Shown: positions 62,501-63,040, numbered from the stretch's first letter. The stretch is DNA of 64,000 nucleotides from Stictocephala bisonia (GCA_035578905.1 JAQJVL010000152.1:620001-684000); one strand, 5' to 3'. Numbers and translations: made by a program. Notes: generated by a model not told the origin, from the sequence alone.

Positions 62501-63040
62501 ATCATTTAAAAACTCTTATCTTTTAACTTTTTTATAAAATGTATGGTTTTTAAGGTATTTAATTTAGTAAATTTTAGACAGCAGCCATTTTCAAATGGAT
62601 AATCTTGGACTTACCGCCTTAATCCTACCAAGAATAATGTGTCTTTCTACGATCAACTTTCGTACTGAATTATCGTCTTAGATCTCATATCGGTTTTAGG
62701 ATATTTAGCTATGTAAAAAAACACATACAAACAGAGATACAAAAACCAGATCAAGAGAGGACACATGCTGCATTATTTGTTTGTTTTGATCTAACATACA
62801 ATTCTATAAAACAGGGGACAGTGGAAGATGAACACCCTGTATAAGCAATTTTAAACCATTAAATTAATCTACAACACTACAAACCTGAAGTTTGATGACT
62901 TCACATGTGTATGCACTTAAAGCATATGATTCTGAGATCAGTTCTCTTAAGGAACTAAGACTTCTGGAAAGGTTGGCTGCAACAGTCTTGTTGAAGTGGG
63001 CTGTTTGGAATTCATGAGACGCTTCCACAGGATTACCATC
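1621..63040 (-). CDS. EPG5: EPG5-like autophagy tether, nine internal exons (partial gene)
   Basis: Spliced gene read on the minus strand from nine exons: 63040-62885, 48966-48653, 29863-29719, 18997-18857, 14584-14358, 7469-7261, 3839-3685, 3524-3387 and 1793-1621. Intron phases in order are 0, 2, 0, 0, 2, 1, 0, 0, and each matches the next exon, so about 552 codons read without a stop. The start and end of the protein lie outside the window. Family call (from memory of the family): EPG5 is a Rab7 effector of about 2,500 residues that tethers autophagosomes to late endosomes and lysosomes by binding LC3/Atg8. Support here is the order of helical, HEAT-like segments, a segment resembling the family's C-P-G-G-V-x-K-W-A-T-S-F-I-Q stretch, and a W-V-V-I motif plus acidic residues in exon 4, like the EPG5 LIR. 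Another large helical scaffold protein is possible. All transposons sit in introns. Confidence 0.62.
2611..2700 (+). mobile_element. tRNA-like SINE head (weak)
   Basis: The segment ggccggtggctgagtgg at 2614-2630 resembles a tRNA A box (TRGCNNAGTGG) as found in Ser/Leu tRNA-derived SINEs. A clear B box is not seen. The remaining intron at 1794-3386 shows no other recognisable element. Confidence 0.3.
3387..3524 (-). CDS. EPG5: EPG5-like gene, exon 8 of those visible
   Basis: 138 bp, 46 codons, phase 0 at both ends. The acceptor is tttcag before ATTGGCTTTC; the donor is GGAAAG followed by gtattt. It encodes I-G-F-L-N-P-V-T-R-D-T-C-F-K-S-A-R and ends L-N-I-S-S-N-C-G-K. The intron to exon 7 is only 160 bp, the shortest in the visible gene. 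Confidence 0.75.
3685..3839 (-). CDS. EPG5: EPG5-like gene, exon 7 of those visible
   Basis: 155 bp: two bases, then 51 codons, ending in phase 0. The acceptor is gtttcag before ATGAAGAGAG (the first two bases finish an Asp codon); the donor is CTTGAG followed by gtatta. It encodes E-E-R-W-H-S-R-L-G-E-Q-L-K-G-L-S-D-A-E-I and then Y-Y-L-L-T-A-V-H-T-M-A-L-S-R-S-P-Q-D-W. The 45-bp tandem repeat starts about 75 bp upstream of it. Confidence 0.75.
3914..4184. repeat. 45-bp tandem repeat, six copies
   Basis: Six near-identical units, each running from tagtctttgtacaaaataat to gcaaatttactatagt, differ by one or two bases per copy. One copy has lost a base. The array lies in the intron upstream of exon 7, 75 bp from its acceptor. 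Confidence 0.9.
4880..5174. repeat. Inverted-repeat-bounded intronic segment
   Basis: The sequence caattggtcaaggccac at 4880-4896 recurs inverted at about 5158-5174. The ~260 bp between contains a GC-richer patch (4930-5020). It could be a small foldback element; no target duplication was recognised. Confidence 0.35.
5387..6924 (+). pseudogene. Penelope RT plus GIY-YIG endonuclease, broken
   Basis: Frame pieces add up to a Penelope-type RT. Y-G-L-P-K-I-H-K with M-R-P-I-V-S-S is at 5570-5632. Motif A (N-F-D-V-E-S-L-F-T-M-V-P) is near 5770-5815, and motif B (G-A-A-M-G-S-P-L-S-P-V-A-A-N-L-Y) near 5935-5985. Motif C has lost bases: only D-D-V-W-A-V-W remains at 6040-6060, so the Y-x-D-D centre is destroyed. 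After it comes W-K-P-T-H-T-N-R-Y-L. The GIY-YIG part reads C-S-C-R-S-V-Y-I, an in-frame stop at about 6676, then G-E-I-K-R-L-I-S-T-R-I-K-E-H. There are stops or shifts near 5635, 5655, 5835, 6020 and 6400. In live elements the RT copies the RNA and GIY-YIG nicks the target. This copy cannot be active. Confidence 0.85.
7040..7046 (+). promoter_or_regulatory. TATA box in the Penelope terminal region
   Basis: TATAAAA lies in cctgttataaaagctgg, in a locally GC-richer stretch, about 40 bases before the hammerhead-like core. Penelope-family terminal repeats are known to carry promoters; that this one initiates transcription is inferred. Confidence 0.4.
7082..7162 (+). ncRNA. Hammerhead-ribozyme-like motif in PLE terminal repeat
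   Basis: Core CTGAGGA (7087-7093, fits CUGANGA) is followed by GCC/GGC arms around a 12-base loop and then GAAA (7113-7116). Stem III can form CGTC (7117-7120) with GACG (7154-7157), and stem I AACCA (7082-7086) with TGGTT (7158-7162). Hammerheads are established in Penelope-like elements. As I align it, one extra U sits before stem II and the U-H cleavage dinucleotide between stems III and I is not present, so this copy may be inactive. Confidence 0.45.
7261..7469 (-). CDS. EPG5: EPG5-like gene, exon 6 of those visible
   Basis: 209 bp: one base, 69 codons, one base. The acceptor is gcatag before GAATGAAGG; the donor is CAGTTG followed by gtatgc. It encodes N-E-G-E-I-R-D-Y-S-M-L-R-R-L-T-V-E-Y and then S-S-W-Q-F-L-A-V-L-P-F-D-A-V and L-W-A-F-F-R-F-L-L-L-G-D-D-E-P-V. 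The Penelope-like element ending near 7195 lies only about 65 bp downstream, in the next intron. Confidence 0.75.
7500..8944. other. Intron, no recognised element
   Basis: AT-rich, low-complexity intronic DNA between exon 6 and the 36-bp satellite. Short ORFs on either strand lack any recognisable domain and splice context. I see nothing assignable. Confidence 0.5.
8945..8983. repeat. Hairpin at left border of the 36-bp array
   Basis: ctgagatacagg (8945-8956) pairs with ccttgtatctcag (8971-8983) with one bulged base. The 14-base loop contains cagtggtactgg, close to part of the 36-bp monomer. A related stretch, cactgagccagtatgg, occurs inverted at about 53601 beside the second array. Confidence 0.6.
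8995..12887. repeat. 36-bp satellite array, about 108 units
   Basis: The monomer is cacgtacagtggtattgacc followed by cacccgcccaccctata-like sequence, 36 bp in total. Variants (acatgtaaagtgg, attaaccc, cctttacac) recur in order: acatgtaaa is spaced exactly 144 bp at 9324, 9468, 9612 and 9756, giving a four-unit higher-order repeat. A block of about 1.36 kb (roughly 9980-11340) is repeated at 11340-12690: rare variants at 10150/11506, 11061/12421 and 11270/12638 are offset by 1356-1368 bp. Because 36 is a multiple of 3 and the monomer has no stop in most frames, ORFs up to 576 codons (T-H-T-R-T-V-V-L-T-H-P-P repeats) appear on both strands. I regard these as artefacts. Confidence 0.97.
12894..12925. 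repeat. Perfect hairpin at right border of the 36-bp array
   Basis: gttacttcataa (12894-12905) and its exact reverse complement (12914-12925) enclose an 8-base loop. It lies seven bases after the last monomer and so marks the array edge. Confidence 0.75.
12926..14357. other. Intron, no recognised element
   Basis: AT-rich intronic sequence between the satellite array and exon 5. No transposase, RT, SINE promoter boxes or tandem repeats were recognised. Confidence 0.5.
14358..14584 (-). CDS. EPG5: EPG5-like gene, exon 5 of those visible
   Basis: 227 bp, 75 codons plus two bases. The acceptor is tttag before GTAATAGATTAT; the donor is AAAACAA followed by gtttaat. It encodes V-I-D-Y-N-G-H-L-L-T-E-D-K and then L-G-Q-G-L-N-S-E-S-A-N and K-R-L-G-R-L-I-R-H-T-M-Q-Y-V-T-D-Q-Y, a basic helical segment that I associate with the conserved part of EPG5. 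The leftover AA joins the first G of the next exon to make Lys. Confidence 0.72.
15047..16091. mobile_element. piggyBac-type non-autonomous element (1,045 bp)
   Basis: CCCTGCAAGT at the left end and ACTTGCAGGG at the right end form a terminal inverted repeat, and both ends are flanked by TTAA (15043-15046 and 16092-16095). TTAA target duplication with termini starting CCC is the hallmark of piggyBac-type elements. There is no transposase ORF; the interior is AT-rich with only short frames. A G-run and a T-run follow outside it at about 16118-16172. Confidence 0.8.
16320..17470 (+). pseudogene. mariner/IS630-type transposase, dead and internally deleted
   Basis: The start M-A-E-F-Q-L-S-F-E-Q-C-K-W-L-L-R-C-Y-W-K-T near 16586 is the N-terminal DNA-binding region of a large insect/spider transposase family; it stops at once. 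The centre is lost. From about 16935 the catalytic half returns: L-I-V-W-S-D-K-A-T-F-K-L (first Asp), L-V-Y-W-A-N-A-N, G-P-F-F-F-E-S, and F-F-Q-Q-D-G-A-P-P-H-Y (second Asp, about 17211-17243). A stop follows at 17281 and the third acidic residue is not recognisable. The end ttacaccctgtgtg near 17470 is probably the terminal repeat, facing tattgggtacttcac at about 16328. Confidence 0.8.
17470..17516. repeat. (TA)n microsatellite
   Basis: About 23 TA dinucleotides in a row directly after the mariner terminus. mariner elements insert at TA, so the target site may have been this repeat. Confidence 0.9.
17560..17725 (+). mobile_element. 3' terminal remnant of a LINE
   Basis: A frame reads R-Q-W-K-E-R-N-S-G-R-I-E-D-L-G-R-D-S-V-W-R and then Q-P-Y-A-L-G-I-K-G-N-K before a stop, a C-terminus I associate with insect RTE/jockey-type ORF2 proteins. 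The tail aagtcaagtaagtcatt looks like a short LINE tail repeat. The element is heavily 5'-truncated. Confidence 0.5.
17726..18856. other. Intron before exon 4, with a possible SINE
   Basis: AT-rich intronic DNA. At 18508-18560 agctcagtagctaaggcct and agattcaaatttcgaat resemble degenerate A and B boxes of a tRNA-derived SINE. Nothing else was recognised, including for the short frame near 18000-18220. Confidence 0.3.
18857..18997 (-). CDS. EPG5: EPG5-like gene, exon 4 of those visible, carries LIR-like motif
   Basis: 141 bp, 47 codons, phase 0 at both ends. The acceptor is gatatag before ATGACGGCG; the donor is AGACAG followed by gtattc. It encodes M-T-A-S-G-D-I-T-H-A and then W-V-V-I followed by D-S-D-G-E-D-E-P-D, and ends V-P-F-G-E-I-F-R-Q. 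The Met here is internal, not a start. An aromatic-x-x-hydrophobic core followed by acidic residues is the standard LC3-interacting region; EPG5 proteins have LIR motifs of the W-T-L-V type at about one fifth of their length. No long ORF covers this exon; it was found by its splice sites. Confidence 0.7.
18956..18967 (-). other. Candidate LC3-interacting region (W-V-V-I)
   Basis: The four codons TGG GTG GTG ATT are followed by an acidic run containing two Asp, two Glu and one more Asp within eight residues. The consensus for LIR/AIM motifs is [WFY]-x-x-[LIV], usually with acidic residues close by. The motif is seen directly; its function is inferred from the EPG5 family. Confidence 0.5.
18998..20959. 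other. Intron, mostly featureless; one perfect short hairpin
   Basis: gggatttacc (20648-20657) and ggtaaatccc (20676-20685) form a hairpin with an 18-base loop. The end of the stretch (20880-20925, aaataaatttctttattc and repeats of ttctta) looks like a LINE tail. No coding sequence was recognised in the rest. Confidence 0.4.
20960..21405 (-). mobile_element. SINE-like element (weak)
   Basis: Read on the minus strand it begins ggcactggtggcgcagtgct, resembling an A box, and has ggttccatgc and ggttcggat as possible B-box-like segments. It is GC-richer than its surroundings and has no coding frame. The length (~440 bp) is large for a SINE, so this may be a composite or another repeat. Confidence 0.35.
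21406..21894. other. Intron, no recognised element
   Basis: AT-rich sequence with short frames only. A 67-codon frame at 21400-21603 has no recognisable domain. Confidence 0.4.
21895..22140 (-). mobile_element. tRNA-Leu-derived SINE
   Basis: On the minus strand the head contains tggccaagcggtctaagg (A box region) and, 30-odd bases on, gtggttcgaatacggcc (B box GGTTCGAATAC), spaced as in a tRNA-Leu with its long variable arm. A tRNA-unrelated body follows and ends near 21900 in an A-rich run on the minus strand. The pairing of a tRNA gene is not preserved beyond the promoter boxes, so it is a SINE and not a functional tRNA. Confidence 0.7.
22620..23645 (+). mobile_element. LINE fragment: ORF1 C-terminus and start of ORF2 endonuclease
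   Basis: Near 22640-22865 a frame with breaks reads F-F-N-E-N-L-T-T-F-Y-R-G-L-L-R-D-A-K-N-R-A-K and then W-F-Q-N-G-K-T-L-V-K-K-N, which matches C-termini of insect LINE ORF1 proteins. From 23040 ORF2 begins (G-G-F-N-L-I-H-L-N-I-R-S-I-R-S-N). Further endonuclease pieces follow: L-L-A-L-L-Y-R-P-P-S and N-L-I-V-V-G-D-T-N. It ends abruptly at about 23645, where the next LINE's tail abuts it in the opposite direction, so the second LINE probably inserted into it. Confidence 0.7.
23816..26652 (-). pseudogene. LINE ORF2 (endonuclease plus reverse transcriptase), lightly broken
   Basis: The open frame begins near 26652 without a clear ATG (F-F-I-N-I-Q-G-L-R-E-K-C-E-E-L). The endonuclease has V-V-S-L-Y-R-S-P-D-G, L-I-L-C-G-D-V-N-A-Q and S-L-S-D-H-D. 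Damage: a frameshift near 25825, one TAG at about 25636, a frameshift near 25160, and one TGA at 24299-24301. The RT has the finger region R-V-V-P-I-F-K-K-G, S-K-A-F-D-T-V-N-H, G-V-P-Q-G-S-V-L-G-P and the catalytic Y-A-D-D-T (near 24620). It ends with the usual V-W-G-N and R-N-T-I-H-T-H-N-T-R-N. Four lesions in about 940 codons suggest fairly recent decay. Confidence 0.85.
26819..27904 (-). CDS. LINE ORF1 protein with PHD-type zinc finger
   Basis: Intact 361-codon ORF. Residues 9-62 hold Cys9, Cys12, Cys25, Cys29, His34, Cys37, Cys59 and Cys62, the C4-H-C3 spacing of a PHD finger (with W-Y-H-S-K-C in the middle). Residues about 90-140 are a Leu/Gln/Asn-rich likely coiled coil, then a low-complexity Asn/Ser/Lys linker. 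The C-terminal ~75 residues (from R-F-L-F-V-S-R-L) resemble the RRM-like domain of LINE ORF1 proteins. In related elements ORF1 binds the element RNA. The stop is followed by about 165 bp before the ORF2 frame opens. It belongs to the transposon, not the host. Confidence 0.85.
   Translation of the reverse strand: MAPTSKFKCGTCVKNVPKNSKAILCEGNCQLWYHSKCVGIDEKEYDCIITLGSKVIWMCYMCRHHNLKVPEVKDISIQTISVEKNSTSYCNDTIQLLTDQIFHLSENQKGISEQYSILKKDNDNLHQSLNNQADAISEILTYKGDGRQSYASRLMFHDKNTFSNTENTNNKTLTNNNRSNESNNRPNLNSPSKPILSVSVDELVYVDNKNKDIKSSYRESNEGFQLYKSRRKLREENKIKSDAYNDDRLKFQARPNLGREVDAKKRNQFITGKSTEKHNLTTSDKMRFLFVSRLSARTECEDLKTFLNNCKMGDYSVEKLNSKNPELYSSFKVGIPSNYYSDIYSPDFWPENVFVSSTQTK
27993..28043. repeat. 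Hairpin with 12-bp stem
   Basis: gggttgttctgg (28002-28013) and ccagaacaaccc (28021-28032) pair around a 7-base loop, with partly matching sequence (cccaag / cttccc) further out. It lies just upstream of the PHD-type LINE's 5' end, so it may be part of its leader or of another element. Confidence 0.55.
28160..28437 (+). mobile_element. LINE 3' end with (TTCTA)n tail
   Basis: The sequence ends ttcaataaactattctattc and repeats of ctatt, typical of a LINE 3' tail; an inverted pair (cttgctgacaag and cttagcaaggtc) lies just before it. No coding part remains. Confidence 0.5.
28474..28900. repeat. 82-bp tandem repeat, about five copies
   Basis: Units start ttggtgctttcctcttaac and contain atatcgattgaccatataat. 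The gg of ggtgctt recurs at 28556, 28638, 28720, 28802 and 28884, a constant 82 bp. Copies differ at a few positions only. Confidence 0.92.
28901..29718. other. Intron downstream of exon 3, no recognised element
   Basis: AT-rich sequence with no recognisable coding remnant, tail or repeat. Confidence 0.45.
29719..29863 (-). CDS. EPG5: EPG5-like gene, exon 3 of those visible
   Basis: 145 bp: one base completing the split Leu codon, then 48 codons. The acceptor chosen is ctgcag before ATGTCCTGG because it fits the phase left by exon 2. Another acceptor about 40 bp upstream (ttacacag) does not keep phase with exon 2, but would with an unseen exon between them. The donor is TCACAG followed by gtatat. 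It encodes C-P-G-G-V-S-K-W-A-T-S-F-I-Q and then a helical segment ending A-R-D-L-F-L-S-Q. The exon sits 70 bp from a LINE fragment that starts near 29936. Confidence 0.65.
29936..31262 (+). mobile_element. 5'-truncated LINE: end of RT to 3' tail
   Basis: It begins inside the RT palm with F-I-N-D-I-V-D-C-V-K and L-L-Y-A-E-H-I-K-L-F, where the catalytic Y-A-D-D has become Y-A-E-H. It continues L-D-R-L-I-A-W-S-Q-M-G-L-K-F-H-S-E-K-C and K-I-K-D-L-G-L-I-L. After breaks, the C-terminus reads R-L-Y-N-V-L-P-Q-N-V-D-L-L-S-S with a stop near 30816. The tail ttgtataaataaataaa ends it near 31262. Confidence 0.75.
31263..31906. other. Intron, no recognised element
   Basis: AT-rich DNA between a LINE tail and a mariner. 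The 91-codon frame at 31449-31724 has no domain that I recognise and is Leu/Phe/Cys-rich by composition. Confidence 0.4.
31907..33266 (-). mobile_element. mariner element, full length but inactive
   Basis: Terminal repeats agggctgtccagaaagta (left, from 31910) and its diverged inverse tactttcaggaaagccct (ending near 33263) are flanked by TA. The 1.36 kb length fits a complete mariner. The minus-strand transposase begins at 33117 with M-S-S-L-I-E-N-P-V-S-C-E-I and shows mariner motifs: F-K-N-G near 32940, then S-P-S-D-Y-D-L-F-P-S near 32190 (catalytic D34D region) and Y-D-K-C-L-N-L-Y-G near 32040. Many stops and frameshifts interrupt it. Confidence 0.85.
33540..33727. repeat. 31-bp minisatellite, six copies
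   Basis: Units read acaaatatactacaataaaa followed by gtacaaaatgc, 31 bp. Copies are diverged, with one 30-bp copy. The same family recurs at 52460-52605, 19 kb away in another intron. Confidence 0.85.
34638..35239. mobile_element. 602-bp insertion inside the LINE RNase H
   Basis: The RNase H coding sequence stops after gagatct (agatct at 34632-34637) and resumes after a second agatct at 35240-35245, so the insert may have made a 6-bp duplication. I do not recognise its ends. It contains the protein-like segment listed at 34737-34952. Confidence 0.45.
34737..34952 (-). pseudogene. Exon-like segment of unknown origin inside the insertion
   Basis: On the minus strand the segment is bounded by aaatccag (acceptor-like) and GTGAAG followed by gtacgg (donor-like). 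It reads about 60 codons: S-K-E-G-A-V-K-V-K-D-N-F-V-S-W-R, then N-E-W-L-S-M-V-K-P-V-W-E-Q. It then needs a frame change, after which P-T-D-A-E-A-Y appears before a stop. The composition looks like real protein. I cannot name a family. It may be an exon picked up by a transposon, or a remnant of a transposon protein. Confidence 0.35.
35881..36404. other. Intron with a short piece of the palindromic element's end
   Basis: 36267-36304 (attcaaactcgagtacattg onward to cagtag) matches the right end of the palindromic element at about 51190-51230, so a second copy once inserted here. I did not find a partner arm. The rest is unassigned. Confidence 0.5.
36405..39475 (+). mobile_element. Decayed jockey-type LINE, endonuclease to 3' tail
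   Basis: Broken frames in order. Endonuclease: H-V-N-A-R-S-L near 36407, F-I-S-D-T-W-L-K-P near 36485, C-Y-R-A-P-N-L, L-M-G-D-L-N-S-D and L-S-K-H-D-L near 37000. RT: F-D-F-S-K-A-F-D near 38095, V-P-H-G-S-D-P-G-P-L-L-F near 38270 (catalytic-loop Q changed to H) and L-Y-A-D-D-V-K-I-Y near 38360. C-terminus: C-R-L-W-N-S-L-S-D-N-L near 39110. The stop is at about 39153. The 3' region includes a T-run at 39408-39428. Multiple stops and shifts make it non-functional. Confidence 0.8.
39670..42533 (-). pseudogene. LINE ORF2: endonuclease and RT with an internal deletion
   Basis: The endonuclease frame runs from 42533 (GTG, no early ATG; I-F-H-Q-N-I-Q-H-L-S-S-R). It has K-G-G-V-M-I-L-S-E, G-I-Y-R-S-P-N-S-D, I-I-I-G-G-D-F-N-I-D and G-L-S-D-H-D-G. 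Near 41010 the segment S-G-I-F-P joins directly to R-P-V-S-I-L-P-T-F-S-K in another frame: about 25-40 residues of RT finger sequence are missing. The RT then reads on to 39670 in one 414-codon frame with D-I-S-K-A-F-D-S-V-N-H, F-G-V-P-Q-G-S-I-L-G-P and catalytic Y-A-D-D. Apart from this deletion the frames are open, so the copy is young. Confidence 0.85.
42530..43507 (-). CDS. LINE-associated macro-domain protein
   Basis: Intact 325-codon ORF. Residues about 22-175 look like a macro domain (ADP-ribose binding/hydrolysis) of the TARG1/OARD1-like type: L-A-H-S-I-S-S-D-F, then M-S-A-G-I-A-V-I-F-R-K-I-F-G. Later come V-F-S-L-I-T-K-E-R-Y-Y-G-K-P-T and P-M-G-C-V-R-D-K-I, with a final strand A-S-V-T-I-V. 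The Lys of I-T-K and the Asp after G-C-x-x sit where TARG1-type catalytic residues lie; the usual second Gly of G-C-G is Val. The C-terminal half is Ser/Thr/Pro-rich linker. The stop overlaps the first codon of ORF2 by four bases (GTGA). Confidence 0.65.
   Translation of the reverse strand: MISKKEDLQLSVNKECQIKVVDAKINITTSLMAKIIKKYRNDKTVGLAHSISSDFSDSCHMSAGIAVIFRKIFGRPAKSQCLTNHLALQENQCGPSVFSLITKERYYGKPTTNDYNIAFQHLTNAFLKKKLKHLICSPMGCVRDKINLNLFISNVMKFQRITQASVTIVDYPQKALRILRSGIPHENFLQQMRELITIKTNSYNQETKSISRSVMAPTFTEQIDNSQTTDDEQQEVLHVSTESSLPTPDEQLPSPVSTPSPVFSEMLVVPGDLTYSEALKQSSDGKGNSASCVEVSSAVSSFDVQMPSTPALPLNFSILTTTPIT
43523..44078. repeat. Unclassified stretch between the SGNH and macro ORFs
   Basis: It begins with aggcttgggactaacgatta and several further copies of ttaacgattaa and its inverse (43535-43680), then a GC-richer stretch (43690-43870). 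The start resembles termini of hAT-type DNA elements, but I found no matching right terminus or 8-bp duplication. It may be an insertion that split one ORF1 in two. Confidence 0.35.
44079..44606 (-). CDS. LINE-associated SGNH hydrolase (esterase-like) ORF
   Basis: Intact 175-codon ORF. Block I is F-Y-S-D-S-H-G-R-G (Ser nucleophile in D-S-H, residues about 14-22). A Gly block is at G-V-V-M-P-G-A-T-T. Block III is I-A-G-T-N-D-V (residues about 65-71). The last block has H-H-G-L-H-L-N-Y-H-G (about 152-161) with the D/H-x-x-L-H-L-N pattern. These fit a catalytic Ser-Asn-His arrangement of SGNH hydrolases. Esterase domains of this type occur in ORF1 of CR1-type LINEs, where they may help RNA-protein particles meet membranes. 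It could be an ORF1 cut short by the DNA at 43523-44078. Confidence 0.75.
   Translation of the reverse strand: MKLNEKCHPMEVEFYSDSHGRGVPELMNTCSMGKVKLSGVVMPGATTQQVYRQAARSGDHPLVLIAGTNDVSKQTTSNIYQDLEKDLELLSKNKTVILTSIPHRYDLGPDNLLHEEIDKINNYIKELALRMTKINVIDLEELRRFHFTHHGLHLNYHGKKKLCYMLIESLNKIHS
44616..45554. other. Intron with a possible hAT terminus
   Basis: AT-rich. At 45410-45490 repeated atcgaat/catcg motifs run into tcgccacccctac, like the ends of some hAT elements. No opposite end or transposase was found. Confidence 0.3.
45559..46191. mobile_element. piggyBac-type non-autonomous element (633 bp)
   Basis: TTAA at 45555-45558 and 46192-46195 flank an element starting CCCTTTGCACGC and ending with the inverse of CCCTTTCCACAC. 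The interior contains cgagaaatcccgtaatacgc and a diverged repeat of it near the right end (gcgagaaatcccgtaatatg), which form subterminal direct repeats. No ORF. Confidence 0.75.
46196..48566. repeat. Composite repeat region: GC hairpin, decayed minisatellite, triple ~300-bp repeat
   Basis: It begins with gggggcttcgccccc, a perfect hairpin near 46218-46234. From 46250 to about 47480 there are tens of diverged copies of a 22-30 bp motif (ggctacccaagttgatcacg). Inside it, 46442-46545 looks like a LINE 3' end (aaagtctttattttataag). From about 47487 a unit of roughly 280-350 bp occurs three times (aaggtaaatagtat at 47497 and 47775, gtaagtagtgctta at 48125; cagccatttt at 47700 and 48050). It ends at about 48566 with a gagtgagtgag run and gcggctatatagatattaga. 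These may be parts of one large non-autonomous element; that is inference. Confidence 0.6.
48653..48966 (-). CDS. EPG5: EPG5-like gene, exon 2 of those visible
   Basis: 314 bp, 104 codons plus two bases. The acceptor is tttag before GTGGATCACTTC; the donor is TTACCT followed by gtaggt, chosen because reading on meets a stop within two codons. It encodes V-D-H-F-I-Q-Q-Q-E-A-Q-F-S and then a long amphipathic helical region (W-L-T-R-L-I-A-V-L-L-R-V-A-T-W-R) ending F-F-L-L-A-S-H-G-C-Y. It is preceded by a 13.9 kb intron and followed by an 18.8 kb intron. Confidence 0.75.
49302..51228. mobile_element. Long palindromic (foldback) DNA element
   Basis: The left end tgtcagatttaaaaaacaaa and the right end (inverse of tgtcagattcaaaaagcaat) start arms that stay complementary over several hundred bases. 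For example, tactcgagtttgaaac near 49325 faces its inverse near 51195, ccacatgtgaagaag near 49558 faces 50970, and tgatcatacaaacttccaaaacgg near 49592 faces 50290. The centre is roughly 49760-50150. No ORF is present. The right arm is interrupted at 50332-50871 by a piggyBac-type element. Confidence 0.8.
50332..50871. mobile_element. piggyBac-type element nested in the foldback element (540 bp)
   Basis: Flanks are TTAA (50328-50331) and TTGA (50872-50875, one mutation). Ends are CCCTTCGCATGCG and the inverse of CCCTTCGCACACG. Removing it restores the right arm of the surrounding palindrome. It is therefore younger than the foldback element, which in turn is younger than the 71-bp array. Confidence 0.75.
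51391..52459. other. Intron, no recognised element
   Basis: AT-rich with T-runs and a short (GTTT)n stretch near 51560-51600. acacatatagtgtaaaaaa near 51450 repeats a piece of the triple repeat near 48068. No coding remnant was recognised. Confidence 0.4.
52460..52605. repeat. 31-bp minisatellite, four to five copies
   Basis: Units such as acaaatgtactacaatacaa followed by gaacaaaatgc belong to the same family as the array at 33540-33727. Here it directly precedes the 55-bp repeat. Confidence 0.8.
52611..52833. repeat. 55-bp precursor-like units of the 58-bp repeat
   Basis: taaacactggatattgtggg recurs at 52611, 52666 and 52721 (55 bp apart), with a diverged fourth copy near 52776. The units share most of their sequence with the 58-bp units at 55075-58682, but have gagtaaataaaaa in place of acatgtagatgaaag. 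The array runs into a unique module (see 52834-52920). Confidence 0.85.
52834..52920. repeat. Shared unique module, copy 1
   Basis: Sequence from gaaatgttaatagtaa to ggacgagaagggtatatt. It recurs at about 56893-57017 and 57963-58087, and inverted at 58724-58850 and 59275-59380; part of it (aggaggtgtatagtgtaaaa) is at 55036-55075. It marks borders of the 58-bp arrays. Confidence 0.85.
52921..53499. repeat. Degenerate repeat stretch between the arrays
   Basis: Contains two ~68-bp diverged units (gtgggtggaagccaatacgttgtacgcg near 53211 and gtgggtaggagccactacgc near 53250) and later gggtgggacccaatgtgttg. Nothing coding. Confidence 0.45.
53500..54540. repeat. 36-bp satellite family, second locus, forward arm
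   Basis: Same monomer family as 8995-12887 (cgtacagtggtaatgaccc and cacccgcccaccc), but with unit-length variation. A composite unit with gtactgaaaatacacgcac recurs at about 54003, 54126 and 54258. Early copies near 53500-53590 are diverged. Confidence 0.9.
54590..55018. repeat. 36-bp satellite family, inverted arm
   Basis: Twelve units of cgtgtatgggagggcgagtg followed by ggtcaataccacagta are the reverse complement of the same satellite. With the forward arm they make a head-to-head inverted repeat whose turning point (54540-54590) contains attgacgtgt and acacgtcaat. Confidence 0.92.
55075..58682. repeat. 58-bp satellite array, about 55-60 units
   Basis: The unit runs tagagccgtaggctgacatg, tagatgaaagtaaacactgg, atattgtggggtgaaggt (58 bp). 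Variants (ccgta/ctgta, catgt/catat, agggt/aggtt) alternate in blocks. The shared module interrupts it at 56893 and 57963, exactly 1,070 bp apart, with matching variant order between, so a 1,070-bp higher-order copy exists. All three minus frames lack stops in the unit, which explains ORFs of up to 319 codons; 58 is not a multiple of 3, so the repeated peptide cycles through frames. I regard these as artefacts. Confidence 0.96.
58683..59390. repeat. Inverted end of the 58-bp satellite block
   Basis: From 58690 the sequence is the reverse complement of the array: unit pieces, the unique module (58724-58850), three to four diverged units (58860-59035), 240 bp of other DNA, then the module again inverted (59275-59380). 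The array therefore has a foldback terminus. Confidence 0.85.
59391..59827. other. Intron, no recognised element
   Basis: AT-rich, with no coding remnant or repeat recognised; it ends at the target duplication of the RTE-type insertion. Confidence 0.4.
59841..61249 (+). mobile_element. 5'-truncated RTE-type LINE insertion with target duplication
   Basis: atagctatatcaa occurs at 59828-59840 and 61250-61262, a 13-bp target-site duplication. The 3' end is ggaacggatatggatggat, as in RTE-type tails. At the 5' end, 59875-59918 and 59938-59981 are a perfect 44-bp inverted repeat with a 19-base loop that leads straight into RT coding sequence. Confidence 0.88.
59979..61223 (+). CDS. RTE-type LINE reverse transcriptase, 5'-truncated but open
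   Basis: 414-codon open frame; the first ATG is at 59991. It starts inside the RT (S-H-T-M-K-I-F-E-R-I-I-L-N-R-I) and keeps all later motifs: E-Q-H-G-F-R-P-G-R-S-T, motif A F-I-D-I-K-K-A-Y-D-S-V (about 60160-60192), motif B R-G-L-K-Q-G-S-V-L-S-P-A-L-F, motif C M-I-F-A-D-D-I-V-I-W-G, then F-T-Y-L-G-T-V. The C-terminal region has G-H-V-K-R-M and P-R-G-R-P-R-V-R-W-K-D. There is no endonuclease, so it cannot move alone. No lesion in 414 codons means a recent insertion, or one copied from an active source. Confidence 0.9.
   Translation: MSHTMKIFERIILNRIKVEIEEALSEEQHGFRPGRSTVDLVFATRQLMEKHWEFNKRLVLVFIDIKKAYDSVKRTMVWESLREIGIGNTYIEWIKELYRVNKSRVRTIVGETEWFDVRRGLKQGSVLSPALFNVVMEIILRKVKLLVKSDVNVMIFADDIVIWGEDEEEIQRQLNCWNDQMKRRGLYISTEKSEVMVVGRDANLRQNITVEGKPLQLVNHFTYLGTVMTSDGRLDREITARLEKGARFYRSVKHLLWDRKVPRTAKTVMYKTYYRPALTYAAETWKMTEKEWSRIQAGEMAFLRAIKGRSRRDRIRNEEIREGLVNESLRVRIERSRIKWLGHVKRMDASRVPRRMEELAIVGRRPRGRPRVRWKDDVIGDIGRRGAQWNTICEEKLWEDRSRWRRLADTPTQD
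61263..62884. other. Intron with a GC-rich unclassified patch (61560-62050)
   Basis: The patch is strikingly GC-rich for this window, with internal echoes (ggagtcgcttgcagtc, ggagtcccttgcagtctgg). Frames of 64-97 codons overlap on both strands, and none shows a known domain. It may be part of a retrotransposon untranslated region. 62100-62884 is AT-rich with nothing recognised. Confidence 0.4.
62885..63040 (-). CDS. EPG5: EPG5-like gene, exon 1 of those visible
   Basis: 156 bp, 52 codons, phase 0 at both ends. The acceptor is attag before GATGGTAATCCT; the donor is CTTCAG followed by gttt. It encodes D-G-N-P-V-E-A-S-H-E-F and ends in C-E-V-I-K-L-Q, a mostly helical stretch rich in Ser and Leu. 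It is too short for a plain ORF scan. The upstream exons must lie beyond base 64000; I found no convincing one between 63041 and the edge. Confidence 0.7.
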